From NCBI GenBank assembly GCA_963836355.1, contig CAWIJO010000006.1, forward strand, positions 496,001 to 560,000: 64,000 nucleotides of DNA, written 5' to 3'. This DNA is from Palsa-506 sp963836355. Lineage in GTDB: Bacteria > Actinomycetota > Actinomycetes > Streptosporangiales > Streptosporangiaceae. Below the pieces are notes generated by a model that was not told where the DNA came from, made no database searches, and worked only from the letters and a program-made list of their open reading frames with translations. Of this stretch, positions 56,413 through 64,000 are shown piece after piece. Made by a program: the position numbers and the translations under genes. Position 1 is the first letter of the stretch; every line of letters starts with the position of its first letter.

Positions 56413-57401
56413 TGGGTCTCCGCGGGGTGGGCGTGTTCCTGCCGACGTTTGCCGAAGCCAGCAGACGCACCGGGCGCGAGCTTGCGGCGTTCGCCCGGCG
56501 CGCCGAGAATCTGGGCTTTGACTCCGTATGGGCGACCGATCACCTGCTGCACCAGAGCAGGTTCTATGCAGTCCCGTGGCTCGATCCGATCGTCTCGCTC
56601 AGCTACGTGGCGGCATCGACGTCGCAACTGCGCCTGGGCACCTCGGTCCTCGTCCTGCCGACCCGCCATCCAGTCGTCCTCGCCAAGCAGATAGCCACGC
56701 TCCAGGCCCTCGCTGACGAGCGCTACATCCTTGGCGCCGGAACGGGCTGGGATGACCGGGAGTTCCAGGCCGTCGGACAGCGACGAGCGGAGCGGGGCGG
56801 CCGCACCGACGAATCGATCGCGATCATACGCCGGCTGCTGGCCGGCGAATCCGTCACGCACGAGGGCCGGTTCTACCAACTGCGGGACGTTGAGGTTGGC
56901 CCGGCGATGCGCTCGCCGCTGCGCCTCTGGAGCGCCGGAGGCCGGCAGCTCCCGCACGCAGCTTCCCCGGAACGCCCCGTCCTGGCTCCGGCAGTTCTCC
57001 GCCGGATCGTCGCCTCCGACGGATGGATCGCGCGGCCCACGTCCCTTCCGTCGCAGATCGAGGAAGACCTCGCCGAGATCCGCCCCGCGCTCGAGGCGGC
57101 AGGCCGCGATCCGGGCACGTTCACCATCGCGCATGAGAACTTCCTCCATCTCGTTCCCACCGAGGACCGTGCGAAGGCCCTCGCCGAGCAACGGCGCGCC
57201 TATGCAGCAATTATGGGAACGAACAGGCCCTTCGAGTATTTCGAGCAGGTGTACCTGACGGGCACGCCCGCCGAGATCGTGCAGAAGCTGCGGGCGAGAA
57301 TAGCCATCGGCATCGAATACCTGATCCTGCACACCTTGCAGCCATCGACGTCGCAGCTGGACCTATGGGCGGAGCAGGTCTTGCCCCAGCTGGAGATCTG
57401 A
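56412..57401 (+). CDS. LLM-class (luciferase-like) flavin-dependent oxidoreductase
   Basis: The 329-residue protein shows the F420/FMN luciferase-like barrel: GVGVFLPTFAEASRRTGREL, NLGFDSVWATDHLL, LRLGTSVLVLPTRHPVVLAK and RYILGAGTGWDDREFQAVG. Many actinomycete members use F420. The start overlaps the previous TAA by one base (TAATG) and its own stop overlaps the next GH4 gene, so it belongs firmly to the operon. A redox step on the imported sugar or its aglycone is inferred. Confidence 0.93.
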   Translation: MGLRGVGVFLPTFAEASRRTGRELAAFARRAENLGFDSVWATDHLLHQSRFYAVPWLDPIVSLSYVAASTSQLRLGTSVLVLPTRHPVVLAKQIATLQALADERYILGAGTGWDDREFQAVGQRRAERGGRTDESIAIIRRLLAGESVTHEGRFYQLRDVEVGPAMRSPLRLWSAGGRQLPHAASPERPVLAPAVLRRIVASDGWIARPTSLPSQIEEDLAEIRPALEAAGRDPGTFTIAHENFLHLVPTEDRAKALAEQRRAYAAIMGTNRPFEYFEQVYLTGTPAEIVQKLRARIAIGIEYLILHTLQPSTSQLDLWAEQVLPQLEI

Positions 57402-58699
57402 TGGCGAAGATCGTGCTCAACGGAGCCGGCAGCGTCGAGTTCACAAAGGAGCTGCTGGCTGACATCCTCGGCTTCGAAGACCTCGCCGGGTCCACGATCG
57501 CGCTGTTCGACACCGACGGCGAACGCCTCGAAACCGCGGCGGCCATCGCGCGATGGACCGTGGCAGCACTTGGCGTGCCGGCCACGATCGAGACGTACCT
57601 GGACCGCCGGCCCGCGCTCGAGGGAGCGGATCACGTGATCAGCATGATCCGGGTCGGCGGGCACGAGGGGCTGCGGCTCGACTTCGAGATCCCCGGACGC
57701 CACGGCGTGCGGCAGACGATGGCGGACACCATGGGCATCGGAAGCATCTTCCGGGCCCTCTGCAGCATCCCGGCACTGCTGGAGCTGGCCCGGGACATGC
57801 ACGAGGTCGCGCCCGACGCCTGGCTCTACAACTACACGAACCCGATGGCAGCGCTTGTGTGGGCGATCTACTCGGGAACTGCGCACCAGCGCGTCGTCGG
57901 CGTCTGCATGTCGCCGGAGAACACCGCCTGGCAGCTCGCGGAGCTCGTCGGTGTCCCCTTCGAGGAGATCGCCTACATCGCTGGCGGGATAAATCACCAG
58001 TCGTGGATCCTGCGGCTGGAACGCGGCGGGCAGGACCTCTATCCACGGCTTCGGCAGATCGTCCAGGATGACCCCGATGGGCTCGGACGGCGTGTCCGCG
58101 TGGAGATTTTCAAGCGGTTCGGCTACTTTCCGACGGAGTCGAGCGAACACAGCGCGGACCTCGTGCCCTGGTTCCTCCCGCACGAGGACCAGATCCGACG
58201 CTTCCGTATCCCGGTGAACGAGTACCTGCATCGCAGCGCTCGGAACCTCGGCTCCTACGCGGAGATCCGGCGCAAGCTCAAGGCGGGCGAGCCGCTTGAA
58301 CTCGAGCGCGGTCCGGAATACGCCCCGCAGATCATCCACTCCATCGAAACGGGGAGGCGCCGGATGATCTACGGCAATGTCCGCAACGGCGGTTCGATCG
58401 ACAACCTGCCGGAGGACTGCTGCGTCGAAGTGCCGTGCCTGGTGGACCGGGCGGGGGTCCAGCCCACCCGGGTGGGGAGCCTGCCGCCGCAGCTGGCTGC
58501 ACTCAACCGCCTGTACCTGAACGTCTGCGAGCTGACCGTGCGGGCAGCACTCGAGCAGCGGCGGGACCTGGTGTACGCCGCAGCGCTCCTCGATCCGAAT
58601 ACCGCAGCCACCCTGTCCATAGACCAGATCGTGCACGTATGCGACGAGCTGATCGACGCCCACGGCCAGCTGATCCCGGATGGGATCCGGGCCAGCTGA
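57401..58699 (+). CDS. GH4-family glycosidase (NAD+/metal-dependent), intact
   Basis: The 432-residue enzyme has the NAD-binding start KIVLNGAGSVEFTKELLAD, DHVISMIRVGG, YNYTNPMAALVW, metal ligands in GVCMSPENT (Cys) and GGINHQSWIL (His), and FPTESSEHSADLVPW. GH4 oxidises C3 of the sugar, eliminates the aglycone and reduces again. It looks closest to the alpha-galactosidase/alpha-glucosidase (MelA/AglA) side, by memory. ATG 57401 overlaps the preceding TGA. It is a clear paralogue of the frameshifted gene at 51796 and ends the rightward operon. Confidence 0.93.
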   Translation: MAKIVLNGAGSVEFTKELLADILGFEDLAGSTIALFDTDGERLETAAAIARWTVAALGVPATIETYLDRRPALEGADHVISMIRVGGHEGLRLDFEIPGRHGVRQTMADTMGIGSIFRALCSIPALLELARDMHEVAPDAWLYNYTNPMAALVWAIYSGTAHQRVVGVCMSPENTAWQLAELVGVPFEEIAYIAGGINHQSWILRLERGGQDLYPRLRQIVQDDPDGLGRRVRVEIFKRFGYFPTESSEHSADLVPWFLPHEDQIRRFRIPVNEYLHRSARNLGSYAEIRRKLKAGEPLELERGPEYAPQIIHSIETGRRRMIYGNVRNGGSIDNLPEDCCVEVPCLVDRAGVQPTRVGSLPPQLAALNRLYLNVCELTVRAALEQRRDLVYAAALLDPNTAATLSIDQIVHVCDELIDAHGQLIPDGIRAS

Positions 58700-58752
58700 G
58701 CCACCTGGTCGCCCGGTGCCGCGCAGGCCAGGACCGATGCCCGCACCGCAGG

Positions 58753-59667
58753 TCATCCCTTGACAGCCCCGGTGATCGCCTGCACGAACCGGCGCTGACC
58801 GGCCAGGAAGACCAGCAGCACCGGCGCCGTCGTCAGCACGGTGCCGGCCATGACGGCCGCCCACTGGGTTACGTGTTCACCCTGGAATGTCGTGAGGCCC
58901 ACCTGCACCGTAAATGTGCGACTCGACGTGATCGCGATCAACGGCCAGAACAGATCGTTCCACGCATAGATGAACGTGATGATTCCGAGGGCGGCCATGG
59001 CCGGCCTCGCGAGCGGCAGCACGATCTTCCAGAAGACCGCCAGACGGCTGCAGCCGTCGATGCGTCCGGCCTCCTCCAGCTCTCTCGGGAACGACTGGAA
59101 GAACGAGTACATGAGATAGATGCCAAGCGCGGATGTCAGCTGCGGCACAATGAGCGCCCCGAGCGTGTTGATGAGCCCAAGGCGGTGGAAGATCAGGAAA
59201 GTGGGGATCACCGTGAGCTGGAACGGAATGAGAGCCGTCGCGAGCAGCAGGATCAGCATGACGCTGGACCCCCGGAACTGGATGCGCGCGAACGCGTAGC
59301 CGGCCAGGCTGCACAGGACCAGCTGTGCGAGAACTGCCGCGCCGGAGACGATCAGGCTGTTCAGGAACCAGTAAGGGAAGTCTGAGCTGGCGAGGACGGT
59401 CGAGTAGGCCGCTGTATTCAGGCGATGCGGGACGATCGTCGGAGGAATGCGATTGATCTCGCTGTTCGTCATAAACGACGTGAGGACCATCCAGACGAAC
59501 GGCAGGACCATGATGATCGACAAGGGCATCAGGATCAGGTGCCCTCGCTGCGGCAAATGGCCCCGCCAGCCGCTCCGGCGCATCCGCCGCTCGGCCTCCT
59601 CAATCCGAGCACGATGCAGCGCGATGTCAATGTCGGGCACGGGCCGCAGGGCCTGCTCGCCGGTCAC
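58753..59667 (-). CDS. ABC sugar permease, MalG-like
   Basis: The 304-residue membrane protein has six helices and the EAA loop ELEEAGRIDGCSRLAVFWKI typical of MalG/UgpE-type permeases. Its GTG start overlaps the stop of the first permease (GTGA). It ends LLVFLAGQRRFVQAITGAVK; a decayed copy of exactly this end lies before the binding-protein gene at 48.6 kb. Works with the ATPase at 49.7 kb. It converges on the GH4 gene with 53 bases between. Confidence 0.94.
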   Translation of the reverse strand: MTGEQALRPVPDIDIALHRARIEEAERRMRRSGWRGHLPQRGHLILMPLSIIMVLPFVWMVLTSFMTNSEINRIPPTIVPHRLNTAAYSTVLASSDFPYWFLNSLIVSGAAVLAQLVLCSLAGYAFARIQFRGSSVMLILLLATALIPFQLTVIPTFLIFHRLGLINTLGALIVPQLTSALGIYLMYSFFQSFPRELEEAGRIDGCSRLAVFWKIVLPLARPAMAALGIITFIYAWNDLFWPLIAITSSRTFTVQVGLTTFQGEHVTQWAAVMAGTVLTTAPVLLVFLAGQRRFVQAITGAVKG

Positions 59668-60584
59668 AGCGCCACCCTGTTTCTGCGGCCGTAGACGAGC
59701 GCGACGATGGTCACGATCAGGCTTGTGAAGAAGAGGAAGTACGCGACGGCTGCGCCATAACCGGCCGTAAAGAAGTTGAACGCCAGTTCCCAGATGTAAT
59801 ACACGAGCGTCAGCGTGGAGTTGAGGGGCCCTCCCTTGGTGGTCGTATAGACGAGGTCGAAGAACTGAAACACGTCGATGAGGCCCCACACCAGGAGGAA
59901 CACCGTAACCGGCCGGATGGTCGGCACCACGACGTGCCAGAACGTGGACCATTTGCCCGCGCCGTCGATCGACGCCGCCTCTAGGACCTCCTGGGGGATG
60001 TCCTGGAGCGCCGCGAGGTAGATCACGATATTGAAGCCGAATTGGGTCCAGAAGTACACGATCGCCAGCACGACCAGGGCCTCGGAGGGATCCTGGAGAA
60101 AGCCCTGGCGTGGCAACCCCACCGCATTTAGTCCGGCATTCACTATCCCGAAGTCGGGATCAAAGATGAATCCGAACAGCAGGCCCTCGGCCGCCGCCGA
60201 CGCGACGAACGGCACGAGGAAGCAGGTGCGGTAGAAACCGATGAACCTGATCTTCCGGTTCAGCATGATCGCCACGCCAAGCCCTGCCGCGAGGCCGATC
60301 GGCAGGTACATCAGGGCGAGCAGAAGCGTGTTCGTGAACGCCTGGCGAAGCATCGGATCCGAGCGAAGGGCGGCGTAGTTCGCAAGCCCGATGAAGTGGC
60401 CGCTCGACACGAGATCCGAGTTCGTGAGCGACAGGTAGGCCGCCCAGAACATCGGGATGAAGGACAGGCCGAGCACGATGAACACGGACGGGCCAGCGAA
60501 CGCCCAGCCGGCCATGTTGCCGGAACGGCGGATGCGGCGATTGGCATCCCGGGCGATGGCGGCCTCATCTCCGATCGCGGCCAT
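59664..60584 (-). CDS. ABC sugar permease, MalF-like
   Basis: The 306-residue protein has six membrane helices starting WAFAGPSVFIVLGLSFIPMF and the EAA loop EVLEAASIDGAGKWSTFWHV. It is the first gene after the duplicated promoter block and pairs with the MalG-like permease by a 4-base overlap. No binding-protein gene follows in this copy; the only one in the window is at 47.2 kb. Confidence 0.94.
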   Translation of the reverse strand: MAAIGDEAAIARDANRRIRRSGNMAGWAFAGPSVFIVLGLSFIPMFWAAYLSLTNSDLVSSGHFIGLANYAALRSDPMLRQAFTNTLLLALMYLPIGLAAGLGVAIMLNRKIRFIGFYRTCFLVPFVASAAAEGLLFGFIFDPDFGIVNAGLNAVGLPRQGFLQDPSEALVVLAIVYFWTQFGFNIVIYLAALQDIPQEVLEAASIDGAGKWSTFWHVVVPTIRPVTVFLLVWGLIDVFQFFDLVYTTTKGGPLNSTLTLVYYIWELAFNFFTAGYGAAVAYFLFFTSLIVTIVALVYGRRNRVAL

Positions 60585-60651
60585 CAGCCCCCCGCCGGCT
60601 CACATGCGTCTATGGGCATGACGCGAACAAGCCAGGGACGCTGCCTCGGTC

Positions 60652-60830
60652 CGGGAGCCCTCGTCACTTCCATGCTTTCGTTCTCGCTCGGATGAGCGGA
60701 TATTAGAACACACTCGTGCGTTCGGCAAGGCCGGTTCTGGTCGCTCGTGTTGCTGCCTGAGCGGTCGGAACGTAGATTCACGTAGATGCACGCCATCACG
60801 AGCATCGCCAGCCAGCCTGCCCGGTGGCGG
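60652..60830. repeat. Duplicated divergent promoter block, copy B
   Basis: It matches 48661-48845 over nearly its whole length. In this copy the leftward permease genes are intact and the rightward SIS gene is reduced to a remnant. Confidence 0.9.
60706..60723. promoter_or_regulatory. 18-bp palindromic operator, copy B
   Basis: Identical to the palindrome at 48719-48736, between the permease genes and the SIS remnant/kinase operon. Would place both units under one regulator. Confidence 0.65.
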
Positions 60831-60917
60831 ACAGGGCGGCGGTCAAGCTCCGCGCGGCAGCCCGGCCCCGACCAGCCGGGCAACCTGGCCCGTTCAGTCA
60901 TCCTCAGCCCACGCTGA
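60786..60917 (+). pseudogene. Internal-deletion remnant of the SIS isomerase gene (43 codons)
   Basis: The frame begins MHAITSIASQPARWR, matching the SIS gene start MHAITSEIASQPALWR, and ends QPGNLARSVILSPR, matching the SIS end RPKHLTRSVVLP. About 250 residues between are gone but the frame is still open to a TGA. It sits 15 bases before the PfkB gene, so it may now serve only as a translated leader. Confidence 0.85.
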
Positions 60918-60932
60918 GCCGGGCCGATCACA

Positions 60933-61904
60933 GTGATCCTCGTCGTCGCCCTCAACCCGGCGCTCGATGTCACGCATCACGTGCCAGGCGTCGACTGGGT
61001 CGGCGTAAACAGGCCAGCCGTGATCCAGGCCCGGGCCGGCGGCAAGGGGCTGAACGTGGCCCGGACGCTGCGGGCGATCGGCGCCGAGGCCCAGGTGATG
61101 GGACTCGCAGGCGGCGTCACCGGCGAGGAGGTGGAATCCGCGCTCGGGAAGCTGGGGGTGCCGGCGGCATTCGCCCGGATCAGCGGCGAGACCCGGCGGA
61201 CCTTCGCCGTGGTCGACACCGTCCGCGGCGAGGCCGCATTGTTCAACGAGCCGGGGCCGCAGGTCAGTCCGGATGAGTACGCCGAATTCTGCGTTATGTA
61301 TAAAAAGGCCTTGGCGGGATGTACAGCGGTTGTCCTTTCCGGAAGCTTGCCGCCGGGCCTTTCGCCGGATACCTACGCAGAGCTGGCCGCCATGGCAGCG
61401 GCAGTCGGGGTGCCGGCCGTGCTGGACGCGCACGGGGAGGCGCTGCTCCGTGGCGCGGCCGCCCGCCCGGCCATCGTCAAGCCGAACCTCGCCGAGCTGG
61501 AGGCCCTGGTCGGGCGCAGCCTGTCCACGGCGCGCGGCGCGGACACGGACGCGGTGGCCCTCGCCGCGCGGGAGCTGAGGGCCGCTGGCCCGCAGGCGGT
61601 CGTGGTCACCCTCGGAGCTGACGGGCTGTGGGCCGCCACCGACGACGGCAGCTGGCTGGCTGTGCCGTCGGCCGACGTGCGGGGGAATCCGACCGGCGCC
61701 GGGGATGCCGTGGCCGCGGGCCTGGTCCACGGGCTTGTCCTGGGGCGCCCGTGGGAGGAGCGGCTGCGGCACGCGGCTGCGCTCGGCACCGCCTCAGCCG
61801 CCGCACCGGTCGCCGGGGAGTTCAGCGACGCTGACTACGCCGAGGCGCTGTCCGGGGTCAGGGTGCATCGCGGCGAGGCCGGCTTATGCCGGCCGCGCGG
61901 ATGA
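60933..61904 (+). CDS. 1-phosphofructokinase/tagatose-6-phosphate kinase-like PfkB kinase
   Basis: The 323-residue kinase has the FruK/LacC pattern: MILVVALNPALDVTHHV, GGKGLNVARTLRAIG, VVLSGSLPPGLSPDTYAEL, KPNLAELEALVG and the catalytic GNPTGAGDAVAAGL with Asp. It phosphorylates a ketohexose phosphate such as tagatose-6-phosphate or fructose-1-phosphate. GTG 60933 is the start. Its stop overlaps the aldolase start (ATGA), consistent with a kinase-aldolase pair making triose phosphates. Confidence 0.93.
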   Translation: MILVVALNPALDVTHHVPGVDWVGVNRPAVIQARAGGKGLNVARTLRAIGAEAQVMGLAGGVTGEEVESALGKLGVPAAFARISGETRRTFAVVDTVRGEAALFNEPGPQVSPDEYAEFCVMYKKALAGCTAVVLSGSLPPGLSPDTYAELAAMAAAVGVPAVLDAHGEALLRGAAARPAIVKPNLAELEALVGRSLSTARGADTDAVALAARELRAAGPQAVVVTLGADGLWAATDDGSWLAVPSADVRGNPTGAGDAVAAGLVHGLVLGRPWEERLRHAAALGTASAAAPVAGEFSDADYAEALSGVRVHRGEAGLCRPRG

Positions 61905-62734
61905 AAGATATCGTCGGACCTGCCGCCGCGGCGGGCCGCGGCGTTGGCGCCTTCAACGTCATCGGCATTGAGCACGCCGAGGCGATCGTCGCCGGCGCTG
62001 AAGCCGCCAGCGCGGCCGTGGTCCTTCAGGTAAGCCAGAACTGTGTCGCTTACCACGGCGCGCTCGACCCGCTGGGCCTGGCCTGCGCCGCCATCGCGGG
62101 CTCGGCTGCTGTGCCGGTGGCGCTGCAGCTGGACCACGCCACCAGCACGGAGCTGGTCCGGGAAGCCGCCGGCCTGGGCTTCGGGTCGGTCATGTATGAC
62201 GCGTCAGACCTGCCCTACAACCAGAATGTCCGCGCTACCGCCGAAGTCGCCCGGTGGTGTCACAAGCATGGGATGTGGGTCGAGGCCGAACTCGGCGAGA
62301 TCGGCGGGAAAGACGGCGTGCACTCGCCCCGTGCGCGCACGGATCCTGACGACGCGGCTCGCTATGTCGATGCAACGGCGGCGGATGCCCTGGCCGTGGC
62401 GGTCGGCAGCTCCCACGCGATGCTGACCCGCGATGCGGTCCTGGACACCGGGCTAATCGGCAGAATCCACGGTGCGGTCAGCGTCCCGCTCGTCCTGCAC
62501 GGCTCGTCGGGAGTCTCCGATGCGGCGCTGGCCGCAGCGATCGGCGCCGGGATGACCAAGATCAATGTGGCCACCCAGCTGAACAAGGTGTTCACAGCCG
62601 CAGTCCGCGCCTGTCTCACGGCCGATGCCGCCATGGTCGATCCGCGGCGGTACGGTGCGGCGGGGCGCGATGCGATTGTCATCGAGGTAACCCGCCTGCT
62701 GAGGGTGATCGGAGCCGAGAGTGTCACCGCCTGA
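61901..62734 (+). CDS. Class II (zinc) fructose/tagatose-bisphosphate aldolase, KbaY/GatY-like
   Basis: The 277-residue TIM barrel has GVGAFNVIGIEHAEAIV, zinc ligands in VALQLDHAT and GSSHAML, EAELGEIGGKDG and PLVLHGSSGVSD plus GMTKINVATQLNK, all class II aldolase marks. It splits a ketohexose 1,6-bisphosphate. ATG 61901 is preferred over ATG 61886 because it overlaps the kinase stop (ATGA). Next to an AgaS-like isomerase system this suggests the tagatose route, but fructose is possible. Confidence 0.93.
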   Translation: MKDIVGPAAAAGRGVGAFNVIGIEHAEAIVAGAEAASAAVVLQVSQNCVAYHGALDPLGLACAAIAGSAAVPVALQLDHATSTELVREAAGLGFGSVMYDASDLPYNQNVRATAEVARWCHKHGMWVEAELGEIGGKDGVHSPRARTDPDDAARYVDATAADALAVAVGSSHAMLTRDAVLDTGLIGRIHGAVSVPLVLHGSSGVSDAALAAAIGAGMTKINVATQLNKVFTAAVRACLTADAAMVDPRRYGAAGRDAIVIEVTRLLRVIGAESVTA

Positions 62735-63707
62735 CCGCCGCGGCACGGATCTGGTCGTGGTCGGCGACTGCAACCCGGACGTGCTAGTGCTTGGCGACGA
62801 CGTCACCCCGTCCTTTGGCCAGCAGGAGAAGCTGGTGGATGGCATCTGGATGGTCATCGGCGGGTCCGCCGCGATCACCGCGGTGGCGGCGGCGCGGCTG
62901 GGGCTGAGCGTGCGGCTGGTCGCGGCGGTAGGAGCTGATCCCGCTGGGGATTTCCTGCTGGGCCAGCTTTCCCGGGAAGGCGTGGATACCACCGCCGTGG
63001 CCGTGCGCGACGATGTGCCGACCGGGATGACCGTTGCGCTGTCCCGTGGCACTGATCGTGCGATCCTGACCGCGCTCGGCGCCGTGGCTTCGCTGACCGC
63101 CCAGGATGTCCCGGCCACGCTGCTCAGCGGGGTCTGCCATGTGCATATCAGTTCCTACTTCCTGCTGGAGCACTCACTGGGGCCCGGGCTGGCGGCCATG
63201 CTCGCGGCCGCGCGGGCCGCGGGAGCCACCACCTCGCTCGATACCAACTGGGATCCGGCAGGGAAGTGGGGTGATGACCACCTCGCTGCCTCGCTGGCGC
63301 AGACTGATGTGCTGCTCCCCAACGAGGCGGAGGCCCTGCGGATCGCTGGCGAGCCGACCTTGCCGGCTGCGGCGCAAGCCCTCACCGCCGCGGGGCCCAG
63401 GCTGGCGGTCAAGCTCGGCGAACGGGGGGTCCTTTGCGCGGACGGTCTCGTGTGGCACCGGGCGGAGCTGCCGCCGGTGACGCCTGTGGATGCCACCGGC
63501 GCAGGGGATTGTTTCAACGCAGGACTGATTGCCGGGCTGCTGCGCGGCCTGGCCCTGCCCGGCGCGGCCGCGCTGGGCTGTGCGGTTGGCGCGTTGTCGA
63601 CCCGAGCGCCGGGCGGCACGGCAAGCTGCCCCGATCTGGCCTCAGCTCTGGCGCTCGCCCAGGCCGCCACCGTCCGGCGGGTCAGCGCGGCAGCGCTGTC
63701 ACCGTGA
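62721..63707 (+). CDS. PfkB/ribokinase-family sugar kinase
   Basis: The 328-residue kinase has VVVGDCNPDVLVLG, GGSAAITAVAAARLGL, LLPNEAEALRIAG and the catalytic VDATGAGDCFNAGLIAGLL. It is closer to ribokinase/KDG-kinase-like members than to FruK. GTG 62721 overlaps the aldolase end by 14 bases. With the DapA-like aldolase upstream, a sugar or KDG-type keto-acid kinase role is conceivable. Last recognised gene of the island. Confidence 0.92.
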   Translation: MSPPDRRGTDLVVVGDCNPDVLVLGDDVTPSFGQQEKLVDGIWMVIGGSAAITAVAAARLGLSVRLVAAVGADPAGDFLLGQLSREGVDTTAVAVRDDVPTGMTVALSRGTDRAILTALGAVASLTAQDVPATLLSGVCHVHISSYFLLEHSLGPGLAAMLAAARAAGATTSLDTNWDPAGKWGDDHLAASLAQTDVLLPNEAEALRIAGEPTLPAAAQALTAAGPRLAVKLGERGVLCADGLVWHRAELPPVTPVDATGAGDCFNAGLIAGLLRGLALPGAAALGCAVGALSTRAPGGTASCPDLASALALAQAATVRRVSAAALSP

Positions 63708-63985
63708 CCACCGGCGGGACCATCCCAGGCTGATGGCCTATCGCCACCGTTGCGGCCGGAGATTCCGGTCACGCGAGGCGGCCCGCACGACGATGGCCGG
63801 TCGATCGCGCCGGGACCGGCGCGCGCGCCGCCGCTTGACCTCCTCCTCGGCCAGCACTGGGATCCCGCACGGATGATTCCCCACCACCCCGATCAACTCT
63901 GGTCCATGCACGGCGTGTGGATTAGTTCATCCTAGGAATCGTGTGGCTAAGGTAGGCGGCACGAGCTCGGCCGCAGGGAGGCAAC
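63708..63985 (+). other. Intergenic region after the sugar island
   Basis: An in-frame stretch ends LDLLLGQHWDPARMIPHHPD before a TAG at 63935, perhaps the tail of a lost gene; no family recognised. The end carries the ribosome site of the next gene. Confidence 0.35.
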
Positions 63986-64000
63986 ATGGATGTACCCGCG
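63986..64000 (+). CDS. Start of a gene cut by the window end
   Basis: ATG 63986 follows AGGGAGG (63975-63981) by four bases and opens MDVPA before the window stops. Nothing can be said of its product. Confidence 0.5.

Overview
The DNA is very GC-rich, with strong third-position GC bias, many GTG starts, ATGA/GTGA/TGATG gene overlaps and GGAGG-type ribosome sites. The gene families (WhiB, AfsR/SARP, Rpf-like, LuxR two-component, SNF2-SWIM, DUF1326) point to a soil-type actinomycete. My best guess is Streptosporangiales or a relative, but the sequence alone does not fix the genus. No rRNA, tRNA, CRISPR array or complete insertion sequence was recognised.

Layout. (1) 1-7.8 kb: end of a GH65 sugar phosphorylase, then a tightly overlapped operon of a GltD-like iron-sulfur flavoprotein, pyruvate:ferredoxin oxidoreductase (nifJ) and a dihydroorotate-dehydrogenase-like protein. 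(2) 7.8-13 kb: a secreted M1 metallopeptidase that appears to lack an internal block, a DEAH helicase and a diverged seryl-tRNA synthetase. (3) 13-16.7 kb: a two-kinase/one-regulator system full of in-frame tandem repeats. (4) 16.7-24.1 kb: membrane proteins, RNA-modifying enzymes, a shortened MerR regulator, a damaged patatin gene and gene fragments; two copies of a ~62-bp palindromic element bracket an AI-2E transporter. (5) 24.5-27.9 kb: a CarH/LitR-type B12 photoreceptor divergent from a WhiB gene, a Ca2+/H+ antiporter and an Rpf-like cell-wall enzyme. (6) 28-32.7 kb: a decayed Gfo/Idh/MocA gene, a ParA + small partner pair with repeat motifs, a remnant AraC-DinB regulator, SRPBCC and quinone oxidoreductase genes. 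(7) 33-44 kb: a 1047-residue SARP regulator, nitric oxide synthase oxygenase, S9 peptidase and SWIM-SNF2 helicase. (8) 44-47.2 kb: small stress-type genes and a RidA pseudogene. (9) 47.2-63.7 kb: a large sugar-uptake and catabolism island.

The sugar island is the most coherent system. It holds one ABC importer (binding protein, two permeases, ATPase), a SIS sugar isomerase, a DeoR regulator, two GH4 glycosidases (one frameshifted), a molybdenum hydroxylase large subunit, a DapA-type aldolase, an LLM flavin oxidoreductase, two PfkB kinases and a class II aldolase. Two divergent promoter regions 12 kb apart are near-copies and share one 18-bp palindrome. Next to one copy only the tail of a permease survives; next to the other only the two ends of the SIS gene survive. 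This looks like a duplicated operon that lost complementary parts.

A second theme is deletion decay: the M1 peptidase, MerR, AraC-DinB, SIS and RidA genes all appear to have lost internal blocks, four of the five with the reading frame kept. A third is a candidate light/B12-controlled WhiB promoter: three 11-bp-phased repeats overlap a good -35/-10 pair between the CarH-like gene and the whiB gene.
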